Part shown: positions 30,662 through 42,010 of the stretch, in pieces | Layout of the letters: each line of letters begins with the position of its first letter | Numbering within the stretch: position 1 is the stretch's first letter | NCBI RefSeq assembly: GCF_900092025.1 | Contig: NZ_FLTX01000005.1 | Coordinates: 1 to 64,000 of the forward strand | Source: Xanthomonas bromi | GTDB lineage: Bacteria > Pseudomonadota > Gammaproteobacteria > Xanthomonadales > Xanthomonadaceae | Reading direction: 5' to 3' | Length of the DNA stretch: 64,000 nucleotides | Notes under the pieces: model-generated | Database searches by the model: none | Told to the model about the DNA's origin: nothing | The model's input: only the letters and a program-made list of their open reading frames with translations | Program-made: the position numbers and the translations under genes

Positions 30662-31526
30662 GAGCGACTAACAAAACGCCGGAAGTCGCCGTGGGCAGCT
30701 GACGCAACAGGCCATGGACAGCAGAGCCAGGTGGATATCGATCCGGCGTTCGCAGCGTGTCCGCAGTTTTCCCATCCGGCAAACCAGGCATGCGCGCGTT
30801 CAACTACCCAGCGGTATCGGCCCAGGCGATCGTTGCGTTCCACGCCCTTGCGGGCGATGCGTGGGGTCACCCCTCGTCGCTTCAGATGGTTCCAGCACCG
30901 ATCCATGTCGTAGGCCTTGTCGGCATGCAGCTTGTCCGGCCAGCGTCGTGGCCGTCCAGGTTTGCCGGCAATGGAGGGCAATGCATCGACCAGTTCCTCG
31001 AACACGACCGAATCGTGCCGGTTGGCCCCGGTCACGCAGAACGCCAGGGGAACGCCGTTCCGATCCGTGATCACGTGCCGCTTGCTGCCACGTTTGCCGC
31101 GGTCGGTCGGGTTCGGCCCCGTATAGGCGCCCCCCGGGGGTAGGCCACGCTGGCCGCGTCCAGGCAGGCCCGGCTGAAATCGAGCCGGTCGGCGCGGCGA
31201 AGTTCGGCCAGCAACACCTGATGCAGACGGTGCCACACACCCGCGGCCTGCCAGTCACGCAATCGGCGCCAGCAGGTCATGCCGCTGCCGTAGCCAAGTT
31301 CCTGGGGCAGATCCTCCCACGCGATGCCAGTGCGCAGCACGTATACGATGCCGTTGAGTGCGCTTTGGTCGTCTACGCGCGGCCTACCGCCCTTGGGCGA
31401 AGGCGGCACTACAGGGATCAAGGGTCGGATGCGCTTCCACAGCGCTGTGCTGATTTCTTTGCGGTGAGCCATCACCGCAAAGTGGTGGCTCAACAGACGT
31501 GTTCCAGGAGCTTTTGTTAGCCGCTC
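30662..31526 (-). mobile_element. IS5-family insertion sequence (IS427-subgroup-like), 865 bp
   Basis: Terminal inverted repeats GAGCGACTAACAAAA (30662-30676) and TTTTGTTAGCCGCTC (31512-31526) match at 14 of 15 positions. They are flanked by a 3-bp direct repeat TTA (30659-30661 and 31527-31529), the expected target duplication. The element encodes one transposase on the minus strand in two frames. Size, TTA-type target and two-frame transposase fit the IS427 subgroup of IS5. It inserted 128 bases upstream of the effector-like gene, between it and any earlier promoter. Confidence 0.88.
30668..31493 (-). pseudogene. IS5-family transposase (two frames, C-terminal frameshift)
   Basis: The first frame runs from ATG 31493 (or MAHRKEIS, 31472) through WKRIRPLIPVVPP, the helix-turn-helix-like region and the first catalytic Asp in RACLDAASVA. 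At a run of five C and six G (minus strand, near 31129-31141) the reading must slip by -1 to continue as PGGAYTGPNPTDRGKRGSK, then ANRHDSVVFEELVDAL with the second Asp and RWVVERAHAWFAG with the Glu. Such -1 slippage is normal for this subgroup. A second break near 30772-30779 (one base missing) scrambles the last 35 residues, and the original stop lies inside the terminal repeat at 30668. The copy may therefore be inactive. Confidence 0.75.
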
Positions 31527-31529
31527 TTA

Positions 31530-32003
31530 AAACACCGTCGGTTTCGCAAGTGCCTATCCAAGCAAACGATGCGCGTGTGAGATCTGCAGCGTAATCAATA
31601 ACACTACGGGAACCCTGAGTTGGCAACGCATTAGTCAGCTACGACACCTCGCTGATGACCAGGTCGCCCGCCACCGAGTTTCAAGCTACCACCGCGTTTA
31701 GCTCGACAGGTGCGATCAACGCAAAAATTGGCAGCAATTCGCTGGTGTGCCAGAGCAGGCGTTTGCCGAATGCACAGCGCTCAGGCAAGCAATGCGGCAG
31801 GCGGTAACGCACTGGGTAATGCGTGCGGTGACGATGACATGCGAGCGGTTATAGCCGAGCCGCACGATAGGAGAAAAACACGATCGGCGCGGAAGACGCC
31901 GCATCCGTGGCATGTCGGGGTTGTAATGCCGCAGACAGGTTGGCAATGCCGTTGAACCCTGAAACGCAGCGGCGTCGTCGTCACGCCGCTTTGGTGAACC
32001 CTT
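31530..32003. other. Gap between the IS element and fadH
   Basis: 474 bases with GC content below that of neighbouring genes. Short open frames exist on both strands but none has a recognisable domain or a convincing start. Sequence to the left of the IS (30535-30658) and this right flank would have been contiguous before insertion and may have held the promoter of the 29725-30534 gene. Confidence 0.4.
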
Positions 32004-34163
<2,160 letters not shown>

Positions 34164-34250
34164 CTACCGCTCGCACCGGCCGCGTCCCGATGCGCAGGCG
34201 CTTTGCGCACGCAGACGCTGTGCGCCAACGCGCCCAACCCAGCTGGCGTA

Positions 34251-35273
34251 TTACCAGCCCGCCAGCACCAGCTTGCCGATCGTGCTGCCGCTCTCCAGTC
34301 GACGATGCGCCTCGCGCAGGTGCTGCGCATTGATTGGCGACAGCGTTTCGGTATGTGTCGTCCGTAGCTCGCCGGCATCGATCAGGCTGGCCGCCCGGTT
34401 GAGAATGCGGTGCTGCTCGACCATATCGTCGGTCGCGTAGCGCGCGCGTGTGAACATCAGTTCCCAATGGATGCCGATGCACTTGGATTTGTACGGGTCG
34501 CCGATCGACAGCGGCCCGCGCGGCTCCACGATCAGGCCCACATGCCCCTGCGGCGCCAGCACCTCGCCCAGTGGCTGCCAGTAGCGGTCGGTGTCGGCCA
34601 GATTGAGCGCTGCATCCACTGTGTCCATGCCAAGTGCCTGCAGTTGCGGCTGCAGCGGTTGGTGATGATCGATCACATGGTGCGCGCCCATTTGGCGTAC
34701 CCACTCGATGCTCTCCGGGCGCGAGGCGGTGGCAATCACCGTAAAGCCGGCATGCCGCGCCAGCTGGATCGCGATGGAACCCACGCCGCCCGCGCCGCCG
34801 ATGATCAGCAAATGCTTGCCGCGATTGCGTGCGCCGTCGAATGAGAAGGGCATGCGCTGGAACAACAGCTCCCACGCCGTCAGGGTGGTCAGTGGCAGCG
34901 CGGCCGCCTGCGCGAAGCTGAGCGAGGTCGGTTTGCATCCGGCGATGCGCGCGTCCACCAGCTGGTACTGCGCATTGCTGCCTGGCCGCCCGATATCGCC
35001 GGCGTAATAGACCTCGTCGCCGACTGCAAAGGCAGTGACCTCCGGGCCGACCGCCTCGATCACCCCAGCTGCGTCGTAGCCCAGGATCTTCGGCGACTGC
35101 AGCGGTTGCGGCTTGGGCGCGCGCACCTTTGTGTCGACTGGATTCACCGAGATCGCCTCCACCCGCACCAATACGTCATGACCAGAGGGCGCTGCCGGCG
35201 TCGGAAGCTCCATGTCAAGTAACGACTCGGGGTCGTCGATCGGAAGATGGCGGGTGAGGGCGACGGCTTTCAT
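34251..35273 (-). CDS. Zinc-type alcohol dehydrogenase-like protein
   Basis: A 340-residue medium-chain dehydrogenase/reductase. The GroES-like N-terminal domain has ISVNPVDTKVRAP and GYDAAGVIEAVG; the nucleotide-binding fold is LLIIGGAGGVGSIAIQLARH near residue 155. The usual catalytic zinc cysteines are absent, so despite the family name it is closer to NADPH:quinone oxidoreductases. The physiological substrate is unknown. It lies 207 bases upstream of the fadH start on the same strand. An 8-bp perfect inverted repeat sits 43-73 bases upstream of its start and could be an operator. Confidence 0.85.
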   Translation of the reverse strand: MKAVALTRHLPIDDPESLLDMELPTPAAPSGHDVLVRVEAISVNPVDTKVRAPKPQPLQSPKILGYDAAGVIEAVGPEVTAFAVGDEVYYAGDIGRPGSNAQYQLVDARIAGCKPTSLSFAQAAALPLTTLTAWELLFQRMPFSFDGARNRGKHLLIIGGAGGVGSIAIQLARHAGFTVIATASRPESIEWVRQMGAHHVIDHHQPLQPQLQALGMDTVDAALNLADTDRYWQPLGEVLAPQGHVGLIVEPRGPLSIGDPYKSKCIGIHWELMFTRARYATDDMVEQHRILNRAASLIDAGELRTTHTETLSPINAQHLREAHRRLESGSTIGKLVLAGW

Positions 35274-35686
35274 CGGAGCGCTCCTGAGCGGGAAGTTCAG
35301 GGTGCGTTGTGGCGCGAATTGTGTGCAACTCTCAATCCCACAATTCAGCTCGGACGGGGCTTTGCGTTCACCAATGTGTTTTCAGTAAGGCGCGGAACGC
35401 TAAAAATCTGTTAGCTTGAAACCGTATTCAAATGGCTTAAGTGGGCTGCGGTTCATGCATGCGAGATCCCCGAACTGGGTGCCAGGTCCTTTCCTTCATG
35501 AAACTGTATACGTAGTATTGCCTGAGATTGCCGGACCTATTGATCACTTTCACATGTTATATGACCGTTAACGCGATCTTCACTGACGCCGGCTTAATCT
35601 GCGCCCCGATGGCTCTGGATGTGACGAGCATCTTTACCAAGAACAACGCCTCTATCGGTTTATCTCCCAAAGAAGGAGCTGTATAA
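35274..35686. other. Divergent gap between the dehydrogenase gene and ompA-like gene
   Basis: 413 bases that must hold the promoters of both divergent genes. It is AT-richer than the coding regions, contains the inverted repeat at 35316-35346, and ends with a strong ribosome-binding site (AAGGAG at 35672-35677) for the porin. I found no convincing -35/-10 pair. Confidence 0.4.
35316..35346. promoter_or_regulatory. Inverted repeat GAATTGTG-N15-CACAATTC
   Basis: Two perfect 8-base arms (35316-35323 and 35339-35346) are separated by 15 bases, 43 bases upstream of the divergently transcribed dehydrogenase gene start. The symmetry and position fit a repressor or activator binding site. No regulator gene adjoins it, so the protein is unknown. 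Confidence 0.45.
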
Positions 35687-36814
35687 ATGAACAAGAAAAT
35701 TCTCACTGCCGCGTTGCTCGGCGGTCTGGCAGTTGCCCAGGCTGCATCCGCGCAGGAGTTCGATGACCGTTGGTACCTGACCGGTAGCGCTGGCTTCAAC
35801 TTCCAGGACAGCGATCGTCAGACCAATGATGCTCCGTTCGTGACCCTGGGTTTGGGCAAGTTCGTCAGCCCGAACTGGTCGATCGACGGTGAACTGAACT
35901 ATCAGAACCCGAACTTCGATGCCAACCAGGATCTGAACTGGAGCCAGTACGGTATTTCGTTCGACCTGCGTCGCCACTTCATCCAGGAAGGCCGCGGCTG
36001 GAACCCCTACCTGCTGTTCGGTCTGGGCTATCAGCGTTCGGAAGAAGAGTTCGACGCATCTCCGAACCCGGTGTCGCCGGGCCAGCAGAAGGACGGCAAC
36101 TTTGCCGCCAAGGTCGGTGTCGGTCTGCAGACAACCTTCGAGAAGCGCGTCGCCGTGCGTGCCGAAGTGGCCTACCGTGCTGACTTCAACGACAACTCGG
36201 TCATTGCACCTGACCGCACCTTGTTCAGCCGCAATGGTGATAACCAGAACTTCTTCGGCGACGTGCTGGCGTCGGTCGGCGTCGTGATCCCGTTGGGACC
36301 GGCTCCGTCGACCGCTCCGCCGCCGGCTCCGGCTCCGGTTGCTCCGAGCTGCGCAGACCTGGATGACGACGGTGACGGCGTCAACAACTGCGACGACAAG
36401 TGCCCGGCTTCGCAGCCTGGTCAGACCATCGGTCCGGACGGTTGCCCGGTTCCTGTCTCGATCGACCTGAAGGGCGTGAACTTCGACTTCAACAAGTCGA
36501 CCCTGCGTCCGGATGCCGTCTCGATCCTGAGCGAAGCGACCGAGATCCTGAAGCGTTACCCCGACCTGAAGGTCGAGGTTGCAGGTCACACCGACTCGAA
36601 GGGTACCGACGCGTACAACCAGAAGCTGTCCGAGCGTCGTGCGACCACCGTGTACGACTACCTGACCAAGAATGGCGTCGATGCGTCGCGTCTGGTCGGC
36701 CCGATCGGCTACGGCGAGAGCCGTCCGATTGCTCCGAACACCAACCCGGATGGTTCCGACAATCCGGAAGGTCGTGCGAAGAACCGTCGTACCGAGCTGA
36801 ACGTCCAGAACTAA
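35687..36814 (+). CDS. OmpA-family outer-membrane protein
   Basis: A 375-residue outer-membrane protein that anchors the envelope to peptidoglycan. A signal peptide (MNKKILTAALLGGLAVAQAASA) is followed by an eight-stranded barrel domain to about residue 205, a Pro/Ala hinge (APSTAPPPAPAPVAP), a calcium-binding thrombospondin-type-3 segment (DLDDDGDGVNNCDDKCP) and a C-terminal OmpA domain with VNFDFNKSTLRPDA and VEVAGHTDSKGTDAYNQKLS, which hold the diaminopimelate-contacting residues. It follows an excellent ribosome-binding site and ends in a strong terminator, consistent with high expression. Confidence 0.94.
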   Translation: MNKKILTAALLGGLAVAQAASAQEFDDRWYLTGSAGFNFQDSDRQTNDAPFVTLGLGKFVSPNWSIDGELNYQNPNFDANQDLNWSQYGISFDLRRHFIQEGRGWNPYLLFGLGYQRSEEEFDASPNPVSPGQQKDGNFAAKVGVGLQTTFEKRVAVRAEVAYRADFNDNSVIAPDRTLFSRNGDNQNFFGDVLASVGVVIPLGPAPSTAPPPAPAPVAPSCADLDDDGDGVNNCDDKCPASQPGQTIGPDGCPVPVSIDLKGVNFDFNKSTLRPDAVSILSEATEILKRYPDLKVEVAGHTDSKGTDAYNQKLSERRATTVYDYLTKNGVDASRLVGPIGYGESRPIAPNTNPDGSDNPEGRAKNRRTELNVQN

Positions 36815-36837
36815 TTGGACCGCTAGCTTTGCTACAC

Positions 36838-36866
36838 ACAAAACCCGGCCTTGTGCCGGGTTTTGT
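36838..36866 (+). terminator. Intrinsic terminator of the ompA-like gene
   Basis: A 12-bp perfect stem (36838-36849 with 36855-36866) with a five-base loop and a TTTT at 36861-36864 lies 24 bases after the stop. Symmetric A and T tracts would also work on the opposite strand. Confidence 0.85.
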
Positions 36867-36870
36867 CTAT

Positions 36871-36898
36871 ATAGCCCCCGGAAAATAGCCCCCGGAAA
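36871..36898. repeat. 14-bp tandem duplication
   Basis: The unit ATAGCCCCCGGAAA is present twice without spacer (36871-36884 and 36885-36898), immediately after the porin terminator. It looks like replication slippage. Confidence 0.8.
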
Positions 36899-37020
36899 AG
36901 CGCGCTCAAGCGGTGCTGATCCTGTCTGCGTTGTCATCCAGGCACGGTTCCTGTTGAAACAGCGTTCATCGCTGCCTACACTCGCCGCGTCAACACCACA
37001 CTCATACTTGGAAGAACCCG

Positions 37021-37533
37021 ATGCTGCGTACCGCTACGGCAGGACTGCTCTGTCTCGCTCTGATTCCCGCTGCCTACGCCGCTCCGAACTGCGCTAGCAA
37101 GATGTCCCAGCCGCTGCCGTTGCCCGCTACCGTTGTCGCACCGGCGGCTGCCGAGTTCTATACCCGCAGCGTGCAGCTGGGCATGCCCACCGGCGTGCTG
37201 GCCCAGCCCTATAGCAGCGACCAGTCGGTGGACCGCGTGCTGCTGCGCCTGCGCGTGGAGGGCTGCCAGGATCTTGCCAAGGTCATTCCGCCCGGCGGCA
37301 CCGTCAACCCGAACGACCCGGCTGCCTACAAGGCCACGACGGCGTTCGACAACACTCCGTGGCGCTTCGACATGAGCCAGAACGGCAAGCGCATGACGGC
37401 AGAAGAATTCGATGCCTGGATGAAGGCGCGCGGTGTGCGCGTGGTCAAGGCACGTCCAGCCGCTGGCGCGGCACCAGCAGCGGCCGCACCCGTCCCACCT
37501 GCGACCGACGCCAAGTCGGTCGAAAACAAGTAA
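37021..37533 (+). CDS. Exported protein of unknown function
   Basis: A 170-residue protein with a clear signal peptide (MLRTATAGLLCLALIPAAYA). The mature part has two cysteines (N-C-A-S near residue 24 and EGCQD near residue 82) that could form a disulfide, and a C-terminal low-complexity Ala/Pro tail (PAAGAAPAAAAPVPPA). I do not recognise a domain. It sits 20 bases upstream of the pseudouridine synthase gene. The porin terminator separates it from the preceding gene. Confidence 0.7.
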   Translation: MLRTATAGLLCLALIPAAYAAPNCASKMSQPLPLPATVVAPAAAEFYTRSVQLGMPTGVLAQPYSSDQSVDRVLLRLRVEGCQDLAKVIPPGGTVNPNDPAAYKATTAFDNTPWRFDMSQNGKRMTAEEFDAWMKARGVRVVKARPAAGAAPAAAAPVPPATDAKSVENK

Positions 37534-37552
37534 GCCGCGCGGTCGGGACGGC

Positions 37553-38404
37553 ATGCCCCGGCGGCCTGCGCCGGGAACGTCCCGGCAACCTCAGCGTGGT
37601 CCGGGTGCGGCAGGTGGGCTGCGCGCGTCCGCGGTCGCCGATGCCGCGCCACGCCATGGGCTGGCGCGCGTGTTGTCCAAGCTGGGCGTGTGTTCGCGCA
37701 CAGAAGCGGCGCGCTGGATTGCCGATGGTCGCGTTAGCGTGTCGGCACGCTTGGTGCACGACCCCGAGTTCCCGATACGCGCCGATCAGCAGTCGTCCAT
37801 CACTGTCGACGGGCAGCCGCTGGCGGGGCCGGCGCGTTTCTACGTGATGCTCAACAAGCCGCGCGGCGTGGTCACCAGCGTGCGCGATGAGCAGGGCAGG
37901 GACACGGTCTATCGCTGTTTCGATGGCGCCGGGTTGCCGTGGATCGCACCGGTCGGGCGCTTGGACAAGGCCAGCGAAGGCCTGCTGCTTTTCAGCAACG
38001 ACCCACAGTGGGCGGCGACGGTCACCGATCCGGCGACCGGGCCGGACAAGACCTATCACGTGCAGATCGATTGCCGCCCCAGTGCCGAGCAGCTGGCGCA
38101 GTTGCAGGCGGGGGTGATCGATCCCGATCCTGCGGGCGAAGGTGTGCCGTTGCGTGCCAGGCGGATCAGCGTGCTGCGCGAAGGCGAGCGCAACGCCTGG
38201 CTGGAAATCGTATTGGACGAAGGCCGCAACCGGCAGATCCGGCGGCTGTTGGCCGCAGCGGACATCGGGGTGCTGCGGCTGATGCGTGTGGCGATCGGTC
38301 CGCTGGCAATGGGTGAACTCGGCAAAGGCGCATGGCGGATGCTGAGCGCCGAGGAAGTCAGAGCGTTGCTGCCGGCGCCCGCCAGCGCGCCAGGCGCGTG
38401 CTGA
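37553..38404 (+). CDS. Pseudouridine synthase, RsuA/RluB/E/F family
   Basis: A 283-residue RNA-modifying enzyme converting a uridine to pseudouridine. An S4 RNA-binding domain spans about residues 35-85 (ARVLSKLGVCSRTEAARWIADGRV), and the catalytic domain carries GRLDKASEGLLLFSND with the nucleophilic aspartate, then EGRNRQIRRLL. The first 30 residues are basic and low-complexity. The exact rRNA target (RsuA, RluB, RluE or RluF type) cannot be assigned from sequence alone. The ATG at 37553 is chosen because upstream frame overlaps the preceding gene. The 3' end overlaps the convergent HNH gene by 47 bases. Confidence 0.88.
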   Translation: MPRRPAPGTSRQPQRGPGAAGGLRASAVADAAPRHGLARVLSKLGVCSRTEAARWIADGRVSVSARLVHDPEFPIRADQQSSITVDGQPLAGPARFYVMLNKPRGVVTSVRDEQGRDTVYRCFDGAGLPWIAPVGRLDKASEGLLLFSNDPQWAATVTDPATGPDKTYHVQIDCRPSAEQLAQLQAGVIDPDPAGEGVPLRARRISVLREGERNAWLEIVLDEGRNRQIRRLLAAADIGVLRLMRVAIGPLAMGELGKGAWRMLSAEEVRALLPAPASAPGAC

Positions 38405-38747
38405 GCAGGGCGCTCACCACTTCGTAAGCGCGTGCATCGCCGGCACCGTTGGCATCGTGACGGCGGCCCTTGGCGTGATTGCAGCCGGCGCAGGCCAGCG
38501 CCAGATTGCGCGCATCGTTGGCGTCCTTGCCCACCAACGCGCACAGCGACGCCGCTGCGCGACGACCGAACCAGGCCTGCGGCACCACGTGTTCGAGCGT
38601 GGTGTGGCCAAGTGGTTCGCCATCGGCGCGCACCTGCAGACGCCGACGGCAGTGCAGGCAGCGCGTCTCCCAACGACCGTCGAGCAATTGCGCCTGCGCA
38701 TCGGTCTGCGCCGCCAGCAGCAGCCGTTGGCGCAGCACGGTGCGCAT
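38358..38747 (-). CDS. HNH endonuclease family protein
   Basis: A 129-residue protein with a compact HNH nuclease fold. A CxxC (RCLHCRR) near residue 32, a histidine in TLEHVVPQ, an asparagine in DARNLALAC and a final CAGCNHAKGRR form the expected zinc-supported beta-beta-alpha metal site. It starts 2 bases after the kbl stop on the same strand, so it is probably translated from the kbl mRNA. Its 3' end overlaps the opposite gene by 47 bases. Whether it cuts DNA in defence, repair or otherwise is unknown; no toxin, phage or restriction genes are adjacent. Confidence 0.75.
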   Translation of the reverse strand: MRTVLRQRLLLAAQTDAQAQLLDGRWETRCLHCRRRLQVRADGEPLGHTTLEHVVPQAWFGRRAAASLCALVGKDANDARNLALACAGCNHAKGRRHDANGAGDARAYEVVSALLSTRLARWRAPAATL

Positions 38748-38749
38748 GC

Positions 38750-39958
38750 TCAGGCGTCGATGACCTTGAGTTCGCGCCCGATCTTGATGAACGCCTCGAT
38801 CGCTTGATCCAGGTGCCCACGCGTATGCGCGGCGCTGATCTGGGTGCGGATGCGCGCCTGGCCCTTGGGCACCACCGGGAAGAAGAATCCGATCGCGTAG
38901 ATGCCTTCTTCCAGCAAGCGCTCGGCGAACTTCTGCGCCAGTGGGGCGTCGTACAGCATCACCGGGCTGATCGGATGCACGCCCGGTTTGATATCGAAGC
39001 CGGCGGCGGTCATGCGCTCGCGGAAGTAGCGCGTGTTTTCGACCAGCTGCATGCGCAGCTCGCCGGCCGCGTCCAGCATCTCGAAGGCCTTGATGCCGGC
39101 GGCCACCACGTGCGGCGGCAACGCGTTGGAGAACAGGTAGGGGCGCGAACGCTGGCGCAGCAGCGCGATCACTTCGCGCTTTGCGGTGGTGAAGCCGCCC
39201 AGCGCTCCACCCATCGCCTTGCCCAGCGTGCCGGTGAAGATGTCGATGCGGTCGAGCACGCCCTTGACCTCGGCCGAACCGCGGCCGGTCGCACCGAGGA
39301 AGCCGGTGGCATGGCATTCGTCGATATGCACCAGCGCGTTGTACTTGCGGGCCAGGGCAGTGATCTCGTCCAGCGGGGCGATGAAGCCGTCCATCGAGAA
39401 CACGCCGTCGCTGGTGATCAGCTTGGTCTTGCAGCCGGCCGCGTCGGCGGCCTGCAGCTGCGCTTCCAGGTCGGCCATGTCGCAGTTGGCGTAGCGGAAG
39501 CGCTTGGCCTTGCACAGGCGCACGCCGTCGATGATGGAAGCGTGGTTGAGCGCGTCGGAAATGATCGCGTCGTGCTCGCCCAGCAATGGTTCGAACAGGC
39601 CACCGTTGGCATCGAAGCAGGCCGCGTACAAAATGGTGTCTTCGGTGCCGAAGAACGCGGCGATGGTGCGTTCGAGCTGCTTGTGCAAATCCTGGGTGCC
39701 GCAGATGAAACGCACCGACGCCATGCCGAAACCATGCGTGTCCAGCGCATCCTTGGCGGCCTGGATGATGTCCGGATGGTCGGCCAGGCCCAGGTAGTTG
39801 TTGGCGCAGAAATTCAGTACGCGGCAGCCATCGGCCAGGGTGATCTCGGCCGACTGCGGGCCGGTGATGATGCGCTCGGTCTTGAACAGGCCCTGCGCCC
39901 GGATGGCATCCAGTTCGGCGGCGTAATGGGCGGTCAGCGCGGCGGGGGCGGTGGTCAT
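38750..39958 (-). CDS. kbl: Glycine C-acetyltransferase (2-amino-3-ketobutyrate CoA ligase)
   Basis: A 402-residue pyridoxal-phosphate enzyme that splits 2-amino-3-ketobutyrate with CoA to glycine and acetyl-CoA, the second step of threonine degradation after Tdh. Landmarks are [46 protein letters not shown] (Asp and His of the cofactor site) and [11 protein letters not shown] with the cofactor lysine. The ATG at 39958 is chosen for the family N-terminus. Its partner tdh lies about 5.4 kb away rather than in the usual kbl-tdh operon. Confidence 0.95.
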   Translation of the reverse strand: MTTAPAALTAHYAAELDAIRAQGLFKTERIITGPQSAEITLADGCRVLNFCANNYLGLADHPDIIQAAKDALDTHGFGMASVRFICGTQDLHKQLERTIAAFFGTEDTILYAACFDANGGLFEPLLGEHDAIISDALNHASIIDGVRLCKAKRFRYANCDMADLEAQLQAADAAGCKTKLITSDGVFSMDGFIAPLDEITALARKYNALVHIDECHATGFLGATGRGSAEVKGVLDRIDIFTGTLGKAMGGALGGFTTAKREVIALLRQRSRPYLFSNALPPHVVAAGIKAFEMLDAAGELRMQLVENTRYFRERMTAAGFDIKPGVHPISPVMLYDAPLAQKFAERLLEEGIYAIGFFFPVVPKGQARIRTQISAAHTRGHLDQAIEAFIKIGRELKVIDA

Positions 39959-40129
39959 GGCGGTCGCAGTGGCAGAGAGAAGCGCAATTTTAACGATCAC
40001 GGCGGCATACCACTATGTCATGCAAAATCGGCATAAGCAGCGGCGCTGATGTCATTTCACCGCCTGCGTGACGCTGCGCAGCATGGCATGCTTGCGGTTC
40101 AGCCACGCTCAACCGGCCAGGAGATCGTC

Positions 40130-41146
40130 GTGACATACCCCCGTTTCCGTTTTGCTTCCCTTCTTTGCATGCTGCTGGTCCTGGCCGGCCCGGCAGGCGC
40201 ACGCGAGATCGGGCTGCTCAACGTGAGCTACGACCCTACCCGCGAGTTCTACCGCGACTACAACAGCGCCTTTGCGGCACATTGGAAACAGCAGCATCCG
40301 CAGGACACGGTGACCGTGGAGACCTCGCACGGCGGCTCGGGCAAGCAGGCGCGCGCGGTGATCGACGGCATCGAAGCCGACGTAGTGACCCTGGCGCTGG
40401 CCTACGACGTGGATGCCATCGCGCAGAAGGCCAAGCTGATCGATACCGCTTGGGAAAAACGCCTGCCCGACAACAGTGCGCCGTACACCTCGACCATTGT
40501 GTTTCTGGTGCGCAAGGGCAACCCGAAGAACATCCACGACTGGCCGGACCTGCTGCGCTCGGGCGCGGCGGTGGTGACGCCGAACCCGAAGACCTCCGGT
40601 GGCGCGCGCTGGAACTATCTGGCCGCCTGGGCCTACGCCGACCACATCTTCAAGGGCGACCGCGAGCGCATCCTGCGCTACATGCAGGCGTTGTTCCGCA
40701 ATGTGCCGGTGCTGGATACCGGCGCGCGCGGCGCGACCACCACGTTCGTGCAGCGTGGCATCGGCGATGTGCTGCTGGCCTGGGAAAACGAGGCGCTGCT
40801 GGCGCGCGAAGAACTGGGCAAGGACAAATTCGAGATCGTGGTGCCGAAGTTGTCGATCCTGGCCGAGCCATCGGTGGCGTTGGTCGACAAGAACGTCGAC
40901 AAGCATGGCACGCGCGATGTGGCCGAAGCCTACCTGCGCTATCTGTACGCACCGGAAGGGCAGAAGCTGGCAGCCAAGCATTTCTATCGCCCACGGCATC
41001 CGGAATTTGCCGACCTCGCCGACATGGCGCGCTTTCCGGACATCAAGCTGGTGACCATCCAGGAGGCGTTCGGCTCGTGGGAGAAGGCGCAGCAGGAGCA
41101 CTTCGCCGACGGTGGCGTGTTCGACCAGATCCAGGCCAACAAGTAG
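40130..41146 (+). CDS. sbp: Sulfate-binding periplasmic protein
   Basis: A 338-residue binding protein that captures sulfate (or thiosulfate) for the ABC importer. A signal peptide follows the start ([19 protein letters not shown]). The mature protein has [30 protein letters not shown] and [19 protein letters not shown], all family signatures of anion contacts. A GTG at 40130 is chosen: AGGAG lies six bases upstream and the signal peptide begins there. It is the first gene of the sbp-cysU-cysW-cysA operon. Confidence 0.93.
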   Translation: MTYPRFRFASLLCMLLVLAGPAGAREIGLLNVSYDPTREFYRDYNSAFAAHWKQQHPQDTVTVETSHGGSGKQARAVIDGIEADVVTLALAYDVDAIAQKAKLIDTAWEKRLPDNSAPYTSTIVFLVRKGNPKNIHDWPDLLRSGAAVVTPNPKTSGGARWNYLAAWAYADHIFKGDRERILRYMQALFRNVPVLDTGARGATTTFVQRGIGDVLLAWENEALLAREELGKDKFEIVVPKLSILAEPSVALVDKNVDKHGTRDVAEAYLRYLYAPEGQKLAAKHFYRPRHPEFADLADMARFPDIKLVTIQEAFGSWEKAQQEHFADGGVFDQIQANK

Positions 41147-41149
41147 ACG

Positions 41150-42010
41150 ATGTCGATGTCGGTTGCCCCCCACCCAGCCCCGGCATCGCGCCGACGCGTG
41201 ATGCCGGGGCTGGGCCTGAGTCTGGGGATTACCTTGACCTGGCTTGGTCTGATTGTGCTGATCCCGCTGCTGGGCATCTTCATCAAGACCAGCGGCCTGG
41301 GCTGGGACGGTCTGTGGCGGGTATGGAGCGAGCCGCGCGTGCTGTCGGCGTTGCGGCTGAGCTTCGGTACTGCACTTGCTGCGGGCGCCTTCAATGCGGT
41401 GATGGGTACCTGGGTGGCGTGGGTATTCGTGCGCTACCAGTTTCCGGGCAAGCGCTTCTTCGATGCGGTGATCGATCTGCCATTCGCGTTGCCGACGGCA
41501 GTGGCCGGCATTGCGCTGACCGCGCTGTACGGCGGCAACGGTTGGGTCGGCCGCTGGCTGGAGGCGATCGGCATCAAGGTGGCTTACACGCAGTTGGGGA
41601 TCGTGCTGGCGTTGGTGTTCGTCGGCCTGCCGTTCGTGGTGCGGGTGGTGCAGCCGGTGCTGGCCGAGAGCGATCGTGAAATGGAGGCTGCCGCTGCCAC
41701 ATTGGGCGCCTCGCGCTGGCAGACGGTGTGGCGGGTGGTGCTGCCGGGGGTGTGGCCGGCGGTTCTGACCGGATTCGCGCTGGCCTTTGCGCGCGGTGTG
41801 GGCGAGTACGGCTCGGTGATCTTCATTGCCGGCAACCTGCCCAATTCCACCGAGATCGCGCCACTACTGATCACCATCCGGCTGGAAGAGTTCGATTACG
41901 CCGGCGCCACCGCCATTGCCGCGGCGATGTTGTTGCTGTCGTTCGTGATTTTGCTGGTGGTCAATACGCTGCAGGCACGCCTGTTGCGCTATCAACGGAG
42001 GCCGGCATGA
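41150..42010 (+). CDS. cysU: Sulfate ABC transporter permease CysU (CysT)
   Basis: A 286-residue inner-membrane permease with six hydrophobic segments and the binding-protein-dependent transport loop ([21 protein letters not shown]) that contacts the ATPase. It pairs with CysW to form the sulfate channel. It begins three bases after the sbp stop (a second ATG at 41156 is possible) and its stop overlaps the cysW start by four bases (ATGA). Confidence 0.93.
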   Translation: MSMSVAPHPAPASRRRVMPGLGLSLGITLTWLGLIVLIPLLGIFIKTSGLGWDGLWRVWSEPRVLSALRLSFGTALAAGAFNAVMGTWVAWVFVRYQFPGKRFFDAVIDLPFALPTAVAGIALTALYGGNGWVGRWLEAIGIKVAYTQLGIVLALVFVGLPFVVRVVQPVLAESDREMEAAAATLGASRWQTVWRVVLPGVWPAVLTGFALAFARGVGEYGSVIFIAGNLPNSTEIAPLLITIRLEEFDYAGATAIAAAMLLLSFVILLVVNTLQARLLRYQRRPA

